From Actinoalloteichus hymeniacidonis (GTDB lineage Bacteria > Actinomycetota > Actinomycetes > Mycobacteriales > Pseudonocardiaceae): 64,000 nt of DNA. Each line of letters begins with the position of its first letter. Position 1 is the first letter of the stretch. The DNA is taken from assembly GCF_014203365.1 (NCBI RefSeq), contig NZ_JACHIS010000001.1:62001-126000 (forward strand), given 5' to 3'. Shown piece after piece: positions 1 to 8,645 of the stretch. The notes beneath the pieces were generated by a model, which saw nothing but the letters and a program-made list of their open reading frames with translations, ran no database searches and was not told the DNA's origin. Made by a program: the position numbers and the translations under genes.

Positions 1-1
1 G

Positions 2-874
2 GTGGCCAACGTGGGTTCGGCCGCCGACTCGGCCTCGGCCGCCGAAGCGGGCGCGGAGGGAATCGGACTGTTCCGTACCGAGTTCTGCTACCTCGACGCC
101 GAGACCGAGCCGACGGAGTCCGCGCAGCGCACCGCCTATTCCGAGGTGCTCGGCGCCTTCCCCGGCAAGCCGGTGGTGGTGCGGAGCCTGGACGCCGGCT
201 CGGACAAGCCGCTGCCCTTCCTCACCGGTGCCGGTACCGAGCCCAACCCGGCGTTGGGGGTGCGCGGTTTGCGGCTCGGTCGGGTGGAGACGGGAGTGCT
301 CGACCGACAGCTGGCGGCCATTGCGGGTGCCGAGGCCGATTCCGGGGCCGTCGTCTCCGTGATGGCCCCGATGGTGGCAACCGCCGAGGAAGCCGCCTGG
401 TTCGCCGATCGGGCGCGGGCCGCCGGAATCTCCCGAGTCGGCGTCATGATCGAGATTCCGGCTGCGGTGCTCACCGCCCGCGAGGTGTTCGAGGTGGTCG
501 ACTTCGTCAGCGTCGGCACCAACGACCTGGCGCAGTACGTGTTCGCGGCCGATCGGATGCTGGGTTCGCTGGCCACACTGAACGACCCGTGGCAACCCGC
601 CTTGCTGCGCTTGCTGGCCACCCTCGGCGATGCGGCTCGGGAGACCGGTTTCCCGGTCGGTGTGTGTGGCGAGGCCGCAGGCGACCCGTTGCTCGCCCCG
701 GTTCTGGTCGGATTGGGCGTCACCAGCCTGTCGATGACCGCAGGAGCGCTGTCCTCGGTGGGCAACCGACTCGCCTCGGCGACCTCGGCGCAGTGCGCGG
801 AAGCGGCGCGGATCGCGCTGCGTAGTCCCGACCCGACGGCTGCGCGCGCGGCGGTCCGGGAATCACTCGGCTGA
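2..874 (+). CDS. ptsI: PTS phosphoenolpyruvate-protein phosphotransferase (enzyme I), 3' part
   Basis: Enzyme I transfers phosphate from phosphoenolpyruvate to HPr at the head of the sugar phosphotransferase system, in the cytoplasm. The visible 290 residues are the C-terminal PEP-binding TIM-barrel half: GIGLFRTEF near residue 21, the VVVRSLDAGSDKPLPF segment, MIEIPAAV, SVGTNDLAQY and the cysteine motif GVCGEAAGDP that carries the general acid. The N-terminal HPr-binding domain and phospho-histidine lie left of the window, since the family is usually about 550 residues. The GTG at base 2 is therefore an internal codon, not a supported start. No PTS permease or HPr gene follows. Identification is firm; the gene is cut by the window edge. 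Confidence 0.93.
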   Translation: MANVGSAADSASAAEAGAEGIGLFRTEFCYLDAETEPTESAQRTAYSEVLGAFPGKPVVVRSLDAGSDKPLPFLTGAGTEPNPALGVRGLRLGRVETGVLDRQLAAIAGAEADSGAVVSVMAPMVATAEEAAWFADRARAAGISRVGVMIEIPAAVLTAREVFEVVDFVSVGTNDLAQYVFAADRMLGSLATLNDPWQPALLRLLATLGDAARETGFPVGVCGEAAGDPLLAPVLVGLGVTSLSMTAGALSSVGNRLASATSAQCAEAARIALRSPDPTAARAAVRESLG

Positions 875-905
875 CCTACCTCGGGCGGGGTCGTCGCGCG
901 GGCGC

Positions 906-1469
906 TCAGCTACGAGCGTTGCGGATCCGAATGGAACTCCCGCGCGCGATCCCGCTCAGCCGCAGCCGGTGCTCCGGCTCCACTCGCGGCGACCGCGTTC
1001 GATCCCGGAAGAAACCGAAGCGGTTCTCCAGATCGATGGAGTCGATGACCGTCGTCCGCCCCACCGTGATGTCCAAGTTGCAGCCCAGGATGTCGATGTC
1101 GATCTCGACCACCCGGCTGAGGAACTCCGCCTCGGAGAAGTCGAGTCGCATCTCGCCGGCGCGCGCCTGCACGTTGACCGCCGGGGGAACCGTCCAGCGG
1201 CCATTGCGAACCAGGCTGGAACTGGTGAGTTTCAGATTCAGCGGCGTGTGCTCCGGAAGTGGGGCCACGACCAGTCCAGGCAGATCCACCAACAGGACGT
1301 TGAGCTCCTCCCTGGTGCGGGAGGTCAGTGCCTGATCGGCTCGATCACTGAATTCGTCCAGATCGATGAGGCCGAGAGCGACGGCCTTCTGGAGCAGTTC
1401 GACGACGTGTGCACGTTCGGCATGGGACACCCGGAGACGCCGTGGCGGCACCGGATCTGCGGTGGTCAC
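906..1469 (-). CDS. DUF1707 domain protein with LiaF-like C-terminal region
   Basis: The 187-residue protein starts with a typical DUF1707 (SHOCT-like) module: RRLRVSHAERAHVVELLQKA at residues 10-29, then LDEFSDRADQALTSRTREEL and LLVDLPGL. The C-terminal half is a beta-rich segment of alternating hydrophobic residues (VVEIDIDILGCNLDITVG) of the kind found after DUF1707 in actinobacteria. No membrane helix or signal peptide is visible. The start is GTG at 1469, with a TACGGT box 7 bases upstream and no Shine-Dalgarno sequence, so the mRNA is probably leaderless. It converges with ptsI and is co-oriented with the two-component genes to its right. Function is unknown; the family is often linked to cell-envelope stress, which is inference here. 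Confidence 0.8.
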   Translation of the reverse strand: MTTADPVPPRRLRVSHAERAHVVELLQKAVALGLIDLDEFSDRADQALTSRTREELNVLLVDLPGLVVAPLPEHTPLNLKLTSSSLVRNGRWTVPPAVNVQARAGEMRLDFSEAEFLSRVVEIDIDILGCNLDITVGRTTVIDSIDLENRFGFFRDRTRSPRVEPEHRLRLSGIARGSSIRIRNARS

Positions 1470-1542
1470 AGCAGCAACCGTAGGTCATCTTCGGCAGGCG
1501 CGCGGCAGATTTGACGGGCCGGACCCATCGCTGTGGCGGACT

Positions 1543-2193
1543 TCAATCCTCGTCGAGTCCGTGCTCGATGGCGTATCTGGTCAGTTCGACGCGATTGTGC
1601 AGTTGGAGCTTGCGAAGTGTGGATTGGACGTGGTTCTCCACCGTTCGATGCGACAGCGACAGCCTGCTCGCGATCATGCGTGCGGACAGGCCTTTCGCGA
1701 CGAACCGCAGCACCTCGGTCTCCCGATCGCTCAATCTCGGCGCGTCGGCGCCCCGCACCGACGCGATGCGCCGGTACTCGCCGAGGACCAGACCGGCCAG
1801 ACCCGGCGTGAAGACCGCATCGCCCACCGCGGTCTGACGCACCGCATCCACCAACTCGGTGACCGAGGCCGACTTCAGCAGATATCCCGAGGCGCCCGCC
1901 TTCACCGCCTCCAGCACATCGGCGTGCGCGCCGCTCGCCGATAACACCAGGACCCGCACCTCCGGCAGCGACGCGGCCAGTCGCCGGATCGCCTGCACGC
2001 CCGACACGGTGCCGAGGTTGAGATCCATCAACACCACGTCGGGGCGGGCTGCCGCCGCGATGCGCACCGCGCTGTCGGCATCGGATGCCGTGGCCACCAC
2101 GGAGAAACCGCGCTCGGACAGGTCACGGGCGACACCGTCCCGCCACATCGGATGATCGTCGACCACCATCACCGAGATGGCTTCGTCAGTCAT
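1543..2193 (-). CDS. NarL/LuxR-type response regulator (MacR-like partner)
   Basis: A 216-residue response regulator. Residues 1-120 form a receiver domain: VMVVDDHPMWRDGV holds the acidic pair, PDVVLMDLNLG holds the phospho-acceptor Asp near residue 55, and VLVLSASG the conserved Ser. Residues 150-210 form a LuxR helix-turn-helix (LSDRETEVLRFVAKGLSA, then SHRTVENHVQSTLRKL). I chose ATG 2193 because AAGGGAG lies 8 bases upstream and because the ATG overlaps the stop of the sensor kinase gene in an ATGA junction, which indicates translational coupling. A longer reading frame up to 2244 has no support. It is the cognate regulator of the neighbouring kinase; target genes cannot be read from this window. 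Confidence 0.92.
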   Translation of the reverse strand: MTDEAISVMVVDDHPMWRDGVARDLSERGFSVVATASDADSAVRIAAAARPDVVLMDLNLGTVSGVQAIRRLAASLPEVRVLVLSASGAHADVLEAVKAGASGYLLKSASVTELVDAVRQTAVGDAVFTPGLAGLVLGEYRRIASVRGADAPRLSDRETEVLRFVAKGLSARMIASRLSLSHRTVENHVQSTLRKLQLHNRVELTRYAIEHGLDED

Positions 2194-3368
2194 GGCTTGC
2201 GCTCCCTTGCTCGGTCGTCGACTCGCGGTACCCGTGCCTCCCACTCGGTCCCCGCACCGGGGGCCGTCTCCAATACGAGAGTCCCACCCAGCGCGAGCAC
2301 CCTGGCTCGCATCGAGAGATCCACTCCCATCCGACCCGCCGCCTGTGCTTGGGCGAGCCGATCAGGTGGGATACCGACTCCGTCGTCGCGCACGCTGAGG
2401 ATCACCTCCTCGCCGAGGTCCTCGAGAAGCACCCAGGCCGAGGCGTTCGGGCCGGCGTGTTCGACGACATTGGCGAGGGCCTCCTTGACCATGGCCAACA
2501 ACTCGGTCGCGGTGGTGACCGGCAGGGAGACCGGTGTCGCAGGCACCGAGACCTCGACGCGCGACGTGGCCAGCAATCGGAGCCCGACACCGAGGTCGAT
2601 CTCGTCGGACTCGTTGGGTTCCTGGGCGGCCGTGCTCACCAGCGCCCGGAGCGCCACCTCCTGTTCCCCGGCCAGGGCGGCCAGTTCGGCGGCCTCGCCA
2701 CCGAGTTCGGCACCGCGTCGGCGCACGCGGGCCAGTACCTGCAGGACGCTGTCGTGCACCATCCTGGCCAGGCGTTCCCGCTCGCTCGTCGCGGCTTCCA
2801 GCCGAACCGCCCTGCGGAGCTGTTCGGCCGAGTGCCGCGCCGTCTTCGACGCCAGGCCCAGTACGAAACCGACGCCGAGAAGTAGGACCGCATCCCGGGC
2901 GAGGTCGATATTGAGATAGCCCCTCGGCAGGATGTTGGTCACGGCGGCGAGCATCCCGGCGAGTACACCGAACAGCGGACCGCGATGCACCGCGACGACG
3001 ACCACCGCGCCGGGCGCCCAGATCGTGGTGACCAACGGTGTCACCGACTCGTCGAGTTGAGCCGGACTCAGCACGAGTTCCGATGCGAGCACCAATGCCT
3101 GCGTGAGCATCAGATCGCCGAGCACCAGTGCATCGGTGCGCTTGGCGGGCTGTAGATACAGAACGGATGTGATCACCGTCCACACCGCCATCACGGCCAG
3201 CACGATCAGACCCAGTTCCGGCCGGATGTAGTCGTCCAGATTGACCGCGACACCGACTGCGGCGAAGGGCAGCGTGACGATCCGTAGGAACACTGCGGCA
3301 CGCCACAACGGCGTAGTGCTGTTCACGTGACTGTGATTAACCGAGTTGGGTGCATCCGATCGCTCCAC
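2190..3368 (-). CDS. MacS-family sensor histidine kinase
   Basis: A 392-residue membrane sensor kinase. Residues 20-175 contain about five or six hydrophobic segments (AAVFLRIVTLPFAAVGVAVN, LGLIVLAVMAVWTVITSVLY, AVLLLGVGFVLGL) of DUF5931/MacS type. The dimerisation and phospho-acceptor region follows, with His in RLARMVHDSVLQVL near residue 200, then a HATPase domain with an N box (MVKEALANVVEHA) and G box (VRDDGVGIPP). The start is GTG 3368, preceded by a strong GGGAGGAGG 5 bases upstream; ATG 3389 and longer forms lack a ribosome site. The gene is followed by the response regulator with a 4-base overlap. The ligand is unknown. It diverges from the GGDEF gene at 3598. Confidence 0.9.
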   Translation of the reverse strand: MERSDAPNSVNHSHVNSTTPLWRAAVFLRIVTLPFAAVGVAVNLDDYIRPELGLIVLAVMAVWTVITSVLYLQPAKRTDALVLGDLMLTQALVLASELVLSPAQLDESVTPLVTTIWAPGAVVVVAVHRGPLFGVLAGMLAAVTNILPRGYLNIDLARDAVLLLGVGFVLGLASKTARHSAEQLRRAVRLEAATSERERLARMVHDSVLQVLARVRRRGAELGGEAAELAALAGEQEVALRALVSTAAQEPNESDEIDLGVGLRLLATSRVEVSVPATPVSLPVTTATELLAMVKEALANVVEHAGPNASAWVLLEDLGEEVILSVRDDGVGIPPDRLAQAQAAGRMGVDLSMRARVLALGGTLVLETAPGAGTEWEARVPRVDDRARERKP

Positions 3369-3597
3369 GTATGCCTCCTCCCGCCCCATTGTTGTGCCGT
3401 TCGTGTTTATCGCTACCCCCAGGTGGCCGTCTACTACTGTCCGGCTCGATATGCCAGGCTGACCTAAGGCCAGGGGAGGGGCCGGCGGCAGCGGGGAGCA
3501 GGCCGTCGGAGTGGATTTTCGCGGTGGTTCGTGCCGGGGAGCACGAATGCCGGATGGTTTCGCGTCGGCCCCCGACCCGTGAATTCGGGGAGGCACC

Positions 3598-4794
3598 GTG
3601 CGGAAGTGGTCGTTGTGGACACTCCCTCTGGGTGCCCTGTGCTACTGGCTGGTGATCGACGCGGCCGCCTTGGCCACCTCGGTCATCGTATTGATCAACA
3701 CCGACCGGCCCACCGACATCGATCTCATCCGGTTCGCCGGGATCGCCGCCACGGCGACCGCCGTCATCGTCGGAACCTCGGTCTTCATCCAGTTGTCGCG
3801 CGAGTCCAATCGCAACCCGTGGTCGGTGCACGCCTGCTACCTGATCGCCGGAATCATGGTGCTGCCGCCGAATCTGCTGATCCTGTTGCTGCTGGGCCCG
3901 GCGCTCTCCGGCGTGCTCGGCCCGCGAATGGAGACGCACCGCTGGCTGTTCTCCACGGCGGGCACCGTATTGGCCACCCTGGGCGCCCGGTGGTTCCTCG
4001 GTTGGGACACCCCGAGCTGGAACCCGATCATGTTGCTGACGGCGGGTGCGTTGTTGGTGCTGGCCAGGGCAGCGATCATCGCCCTTGGTCTGCGGCTGCG
4101 CAGGCCGGACGCGCCGGGGACCGAGATCCTCGGCTCGCCGATCGACATCACCCTCGGAGTGGTGGCGGTGAGCGTCGGTGTGTTGATGGCCAAGGTCGTG
4201 GTCGACGAACCGTTGATGGCGATGCTGGCAGGCGCGCCGATGGTCCTGTTGGAACAGGTGGGGCATCTGCCGCAATGGCGGCGGTCGGCGCAGCGCGATT
4301 CCAAGACCGGCCTGGCCAACGCGATGTACTGGGATCGGCTGGCCAGCGTCGAATTGAGCCGAGCACGCGAACGGCGGACATCGACCGCCGTGCTGCTGCT
4401 GGACATGGACCACTTCAAGCGGGTCAACGACGATCTCGGGCACCTGGCGGGCGACTCCGTGTTGGCCGCCGTGGCCCTACTGCTGCGGACCAACATCCGC
4501 CGAGGCGACGTGGTGGGCCGGTTCGGCGGCGAGGAGTTCGTCATCCTGTTGCCCGCCACCGAACCGGCGGAGGCCGAGGCGATCGCGCAGCGGGTCCGCC
4601 GTTCGGTCGCGGCACTCCGGGTCCCGCTCACCACCGCCGAGGGCCAACCCCACGAGCTGGTGGGCCTGACGGCGAGCATCGGGGTGGCCACCAGCCAGCG
4701 CTTCGGCTACGAACTGCCGAGTCTGCTCGCGGCCGCGGACTCCGCCCTGCTTGCGGCGAAGGGTTCCGGCCGCAACCTGGTCACGATGGCCTGA
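3598..4794 (+). CDS. Membrane-anchored diguanylate cyclase (GGDEF)
   Basis: This 398-residue protein should make cyclic di-GMP from two GTP. Residues 1-215 hold about six hydrophobic helices (WTLPLGALCYWLVIDAAALA, LIAGIMVLPPNLLILLLLGP, IDITLGVVAVSVGVLMAKVV). Residues 235-395 form a GGDEF domain: KTGLANAMYWDRL, VLLLDMDHFKRVNDDLGH (metal Asp and GTP-contacting Asn/Asp), and the active-site signature RFGGEEF near residue 309. The catalytic signature is intact (GGEEF). No RxxD inhibitory site is apparent just before it. GTG 3598 is preceded by GGGGAGG at 3585-3591. It is transcribed away from the two-component genes and may or may not be functionally linked to them. Confidence 0.9.
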   Translation: MRKWSLWTLPLGALCYWLVIDAAALATSVIVLINTDRPTDIDLIRFAGIAATATAVIVGTSVFIQLSRESNRNPWSVHACYLIAGIMVLPPNLLILLLLGPALSGVLGPRMETHRWLFSTAGTVLATLGARWFLGWDTPSWNPIMLLTAGALLVLARAAIIALGLRLRRPDAPGTEILGSPIDITLGVVAVSVGVLMAKVVVDEPLMAMLAGAPMVLLEQVGHLPQWRRSAQRDSKTGLANAMYWDRLASVELSRARERRTSTAVLLLDMDHFKRVNDDLGHLAGDSVLAAVALLLRTNIRRGDVVGRFGGEEFVILLPATEPAEAEAIAQRVRRSVAALRVPLTTAEGQPHELVGLTASIGVATSQRFGYELPSLLAAADSALLAAKGSGRNLVTMA

Positions 4795-4820
4795 CCGGGA
4801 AACGGCGATCTTTCGGTTGC

Positions 4821-6062
4821 TCAGCCCTCTGCGGGACCGTCCTTGGGCTCGTCGTTCTCCGCAGTCTTAGTGGTCGCTGGACGCGCACCGGGCCTACGGA
4901 TCTTGGGCGAGCGGGACTTGCCAGGGTTGAGCCGGTTCAACTTGGGCAGTGTCAGCCGAGGACGGCGGGGCTCTTCATCAAGCTCGGCCGAGGAATCCTG
5001 GCGCAGCGACCGGATCGCCTCGTTGACCACGGCCAGCAGTGGCACCACCAGCAGCGCGCCGATGATCTGCGCCTGCACGACACCGACGGCGATGGCCAAC
5101 ACCACCGCGAGCGGGTGCAGCCGGACCGCACGGCCGAGCAGCAACGGCTGGAGGACGTGGCCTTCGAGTTGCTGCACCGCCAGGACCACCAGCAGCACCA
5201 GCAGAGCGGTCACCGCATCCACCGTCACGAGCGCGACCAGCACGGCCACCGACCCTGAGAGCACGGCACCGATGATCGGCACGAAGGCGGCGAGGAAGAC
5301 CATCGCGGACAACGGGATGGCCAGCGGGACTTCCAGGACGACGAGCCCGATGCCGATGCCCAGCGCATCGACGACCGCGACCAATGCGGTGGCGCGTACA
5401 TAGCCGACCAGGGTGCGGAAGGAGCGCGTTCCCGCCGTGTGCACCCTGGTCCGCACGTTCTTGGGGGCGAACTGCACGAGGTAGGACCAGATCTTCGGTC
5501 CGTCGTGGAGGAAGAAGATCAGGGTGAACAGGGTCAGCAGGATGCCGGTCAGCAGCTCACCCACGGTCGCTGCGGTAGACAGTGCTCCCGAGGTGATGAG
5601 CTCCTGGTTCTCCTGCAGCATGTCGGTGAGGCCTGCCAGGAACTGATCGATCTGTTCCTGACGGAGATTGAGCGGACCATCGATCAGCCAGGTCCGGATC
5701 GTCTCCACGCTCGCCGTCAACCGAGTGATCATCTCGGGAAGGCCCTCGGTGAACGCACTGATGACGAAGGTCAGCACGCCTGCGACCACGGCCAGCCCGG
5801 CGATCAGTGTGATACCGGTGGCCAGTGACTTGGGAACCCCGATCTTGGTGAGTCGATTCACCACCGGGGACATCAGGGCGGCGAGCAATAACGCGACCGC
5901 GATCGGGATACCGACGACGCTGGTGCCGACGACGATCCACATCAGCACCCACAGCGCGGCGGCGATCACGAGGAAGCGCCATGCCACGGCGCTGGCGACC
6001 CGCAGACCGCGCGGGACCGACGAATCCACCGGATCTTCCTTGGTCTGCTTCAGCTCAGCCAC
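4821..6062 (-). CDS. AI-2E family transporter (TqsA/PerM-type permease)
   Basis: A 413-residue integral membrane protein of the AI-2E exporter-like superfamily. Hydrophobic helices occur at residues 25-75 (FLVIAAALWVLMWIVVGTSV, GIPIAVALLLAALM) and 85-110, then a soluble segment with QENQELIT, then several helices including LLTGILLTLFTLIFFLHDGP, the conserved motif of the family. The last 60 residues are a basic, proline-rich cytoplasmic tail. The start is GTG 6062, with TAACGT 6 bases upstream and no Shine-Dalgarno sequence (probably leaderless). The substrate is unknown; only some family members move autoinducer-2. It converges with the diguanylate cyclase gene, with 26 bases between stops. 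Confidence 0.88.
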   Translation of the reverse strand: MAELKQTKEDPVDSSVPRGLRVASAVAWRFLVIAAALWVLMWIVVGTSVVGIPIAVALLLAALMSPVVNRLTKIGVPKSLATGITLIAGLAVVAGVLTFVISAFTEGLPEMITRLTASVETIRTWLIDGPLNLRQEQIDQFLAGLTDMLQENQELITSGALSTAATVGELLTGILLTLFTLIFFLHDGPKIWSYLVQFAPKNVRTRVHTAGTRSFRTLVGYVRATALVAVVDALGIGIGLVVLEVPLAIPLSAMVFLAAFVPIIGAVLSGSVAVLVALVTVDAVTALLVLLVVLAVQQLEGHVLQPLLLGRAVRLHPLAVVLAIAVGVVQAQIIGALLVVPLLAVVNEAIRSLRQDSSAELDEEPRRPRLTLPKLNRLNPGKSRSPKIRRPGARPATTKTAENDEPKDGPAEG

Positions 6063-6128
6063 ATACTTACGTTAGCTCGTTGCCGCAGGTGCTCAGGACG
6101 ATCCGCACCGTCGCCGCCAGGAGGTCGT

Positions 6129-8345
6129 GTGGCTGCTCACATCAGGTACTCCGCACTCACCGCATGTGAGCAGGGCGTGCTTCGCGGTTTCGCAGGCGGC
6201 GAGTTGCAGACCTTCCTCGACTCCGATGGCGACCGCGAGGTGCGAGGCGAATTCCTGAGCGGCCTGCTCACCGGGCTGTATCCGGTGCGAGCGACCGGGA
6301 TTCCCGCCCTGCGCCTAGCGGGCGCTCGGGTGACCGGCCGACTTGATCTGGAGTCCGCTCAGGTTCGACACCTCATCGATCTGCGGGACTGCCGGTTCGA
6401 CCAGGTCATCGATCTTCAGATGGCCAGCATCATCGGACTGCGGATGACGGGTTGTCGCGTGCCGGGGTTGTCCGGGCGCAACCTCTACGTCGGCAGCGAC
6501 CTGGTTCTGGAGGACGGTTTCCACAGCGAGGACGTGGTCGACCTGACCGACGGCGAGGTACGCGGCACCTTACGACTCACCCGCGCGGTACTGCGCGGCC
6601 GCACGGGTCACGCCCTGCTCGCCGCGCGCCTGAAGATCGCCGGTTCCGTCGAGGCGAGCGGATTGCGGGCCAACGGCGAGGTCCGGCTACGCGGCGCCGA
6701 GATCGGCGGAAGTCTGCACCTGAGCGGTGCCCGGTTGGCGAATTCCCACGGTGCCGCACTGGAGGGAACCGGGTTGGTGGTCACGGGAAACATCTTCTGC
6801 GACCCCAAGGGCAGCAGATTCTCCGCGACGGGCCGCCTGTTGTTGACCGGTGCGCAGGTCGGCGGTGACGCCGTGTTCTCCGGCGCACACCTGGAGACCG
6901 CCGTGTCGGACCAGGGGGTCAGCATTCTCGCCAGCGGGCTGCTGGACAGCAACGCCGCTCTGGTCGCCGATCGAATCCGCGTGCAGGGCAATCTGGAGCT
7001 CAACGACGATCTGCGCGTGGTGGGCTCGGTTCGCATCCCCGCCGCGCAGATCGGCGGTCATCTGCATCTCTCCGGCTCGGTGCTCGGCCGTCCTGCCTCG
7101 GTGGCTCGGATGCCCGACAACGACACCATGTCGAACTCGCACGTCCCGGTGGCGTTGTTGGCCGACGGCGCCCGAATCCAGGGTGACCTCGATGCGAGGA
7201 CCAAGGTCGGTGCCAGACACGGCAACGACACCGCGATGACCGCCTACGGCCAGGTACGCCTGGTCGACGCATCCATCAGCGGAAACGCCAGACTCAGCGG
7301 CGTTCGATTACACGGCCAGGGACTCGACGTGCTGTTCGCGGACCGCGTCACGGTCGGCGGTGCGTTCTTCCTGCAGTACCTCTACGCGCAGGGCTCGGTT
7401 CGATTGCAGAACGCGCAGATCGGCTCTTCGCTGGACTGCACCGGTGCGCGACTGGTGTTGCCGAGACGGCGAACGGATCGCAGCTACAAACCCTCACTGG
7501 ACGTCCGGGCCGCCGTGGTCGGCAAAGACCTGTTGTGCAGCCGGGGATTCGTCGCGGTCGGCGGAGTGCGGATTCGGCTCGTCGAGGCGGGCAAACTCGT
7601 GAGCTTCGACAACGCGTTGTTGGGCATGGCCACCGCCGCCGATTCCGAGGGGACACTGGTCGCGCTCAACGCCTATGGGCTCATCGCCGTCCGGCTGGTG
7701 CTCCGGTTCGAGACGCCGCCGAAGGGCCAGGTGATCCTGCGGCGGGCTCGGGTGACGTCGATGTCCGACGGACCGGAGTTATGGGACTCGGCGGGCGGAG
7801 TCGATCTGGAGGATTTCGCCTTCCAGGCCATCGAAGCCCGCCCCTCAGTGACGGTCCAGACCCGGCTTCGGTGGCTGCGGCGAGTGGTGAAGAGCTACCT
7901 GCCCTCGCCCTATGAACAGCTGGCGAGGGCCTATCGCGAGTCGGGTGACGACGAGCAGGCCGATCGGGTGTTGCTGGCTAAACAGCAGCGTCGGTTCGCC
8001 TCGCTGGGACCGCTCGGGCGGGTGTGGGGCTGGTTGCAGGAATACACGGTCGGCTACGGCTATCGACCAAGGTTGGCGGGTTGGTGGTTGGTCGCGCTGT
8101 GGTTGGGCGGCGCCTGGTGGTTCGACCGGAACGAACTGACGGAACTCGACGACGGACAGAGTCCGGTCTGGAATCCCTGGTTGTTATCCGCCGATCTGTT
8201 GTTGCCCGTGGTCAATCTCGGTCAGGACGGAATGTGGCGGATCGACGGAGCCTCGCAGTGGGTGGCGAGTCTGCTGATCGCGGCGGGCTGGATTCTGGCG
8301 TCCACGGCCGCGGCGGGAACCACCCGGGTGTTGAAGCGTTCCTGA
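6129..8345 (+). CDS. Large repeat (pentapeptide/beta-helix-like) protein with C-terminal membrane region
   Basis: A 738-residue protein I do not recognise by function. From about residue 55 to 480 it is built from short repeats of the form hydrophobic-x-(G/D)-A-x-(I/V)-x-G-x-L-x-L: for example ALRLAGARVTGRLDLESAQV, RLRGAEIGGSLHLSGARL and SVRLQNAQIGSSLDCTGARL. This pattern suggests a right-handed beta-helix. Residues 590-630 contain SPYEQLARAYRESGDDEQA, a helical segment. The last 110 residues hold two or three membrane helices (LAGWWLVALWLGGAWWF; VASLLIAAGWILASTAAAG). GTG 6129 follows AGGAGG at 6119-6124. Streptomyces homologues are sometimes labelled membrane-associated oxidoreductase, but no redox motif is visible here. 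Confidence 0.72.
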   Translation: MAAHIRYSALTACEQGVLRGFAGGELQTFLDSDGDREVRGEFLSGLLTGLYPVRATGIPALRLAGARVTGRLDLESAQVRHLIDLRDCRFDQVIDLQMASIIGLRMTGCRVPGLSGRNLYVGSDLVLEDGFHSEDVVDLTDGEVRGTLRLTRAVLRGRTGHALLAARLKIAGSVEASGLRANGEVRLRGAEIGGSLHLSGARLANSHGAALEGTGLVVTGNIFCDPKGSRFSATGRLLLTGAQVGGDAVFSGAHLETAVSDQGVSILASGLLDSNAALVADRIRVQGNLELNDDLRVVGSVRIPAAQIGGHLHLSGSVLGRPASVARMPDNDTMSNSHVPVALLADGARIQGDLDARTKVGARHGNDTAMTAYGQVRLVDASISGNARLSGVRLHGQGLDVLFADRVTVGGAFFLQYLYAQGSVRLQNAQIGSSLDCTGARLVLPRRRTDRSYKPSLDVRAAVVGKDLLCSRGFVAVGGVRIRLVEAGKLVSFDNALLGMATAADSEGTLVALNAYGLIAVRLVLRFETPPKGQVILRRARVTSMSDGPELWDSAGGVDLEDFAFQAIEARPSVTVQTRLRWLRRVVKSYLPSPYEQLARAYRESGDDEQADRVLLAKQQRRFASLGPLGRVWGWLQEYTVGYGYRPRLAGWWLVALWLGGAWWFDRNELTELDDGQSPVWNPWLLSADLLLPVVNLGQDGMWRIDGASQWVASLLIAAGWILASTAAAGTTRVLKRS

Positions 8346-8645
8346 GTATTCGGCGCTCGTTGATTCCGGAAGAAATGTCTCACGCACCGTTGCGCCGCCA
8401 CTCATTCAGGGGGATCCAAGGCTGCGGTGCATTCCGATAACGCGAACCGGCGGTGATCTTTCTCCGTCTTGGTCATCCGGTCCGGTGATCTTCGTGCTTC
8501 GGCCTAACACCAAGCCGTTCCGGCTGGGTACTGTGATCGCCGGATGCCAGGTAGCGATTGTTCCCCGGATTCCTCACTTCCGGAGTTCGACAGACCTGGT
8601 GCGAGATGAAGAAGCCGTTGTGTGTCGACCACGAAGGGCTAGCCG
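8346..8645. other. Non-coding gap between two + strand genes
   Basis: This 300-base stretch holds no credible gene on either strand. A short direct repeat, GGTGATCTT, occurs near 8453 and 8485. A TACTGT hexamer near 8529 could be a -10 box for the exported protein gene at 8646, but its distance from the start would leave a leader of about 110 bases. No clear terminator hairpin for the upstream gene was found. Confidence 0.3.
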
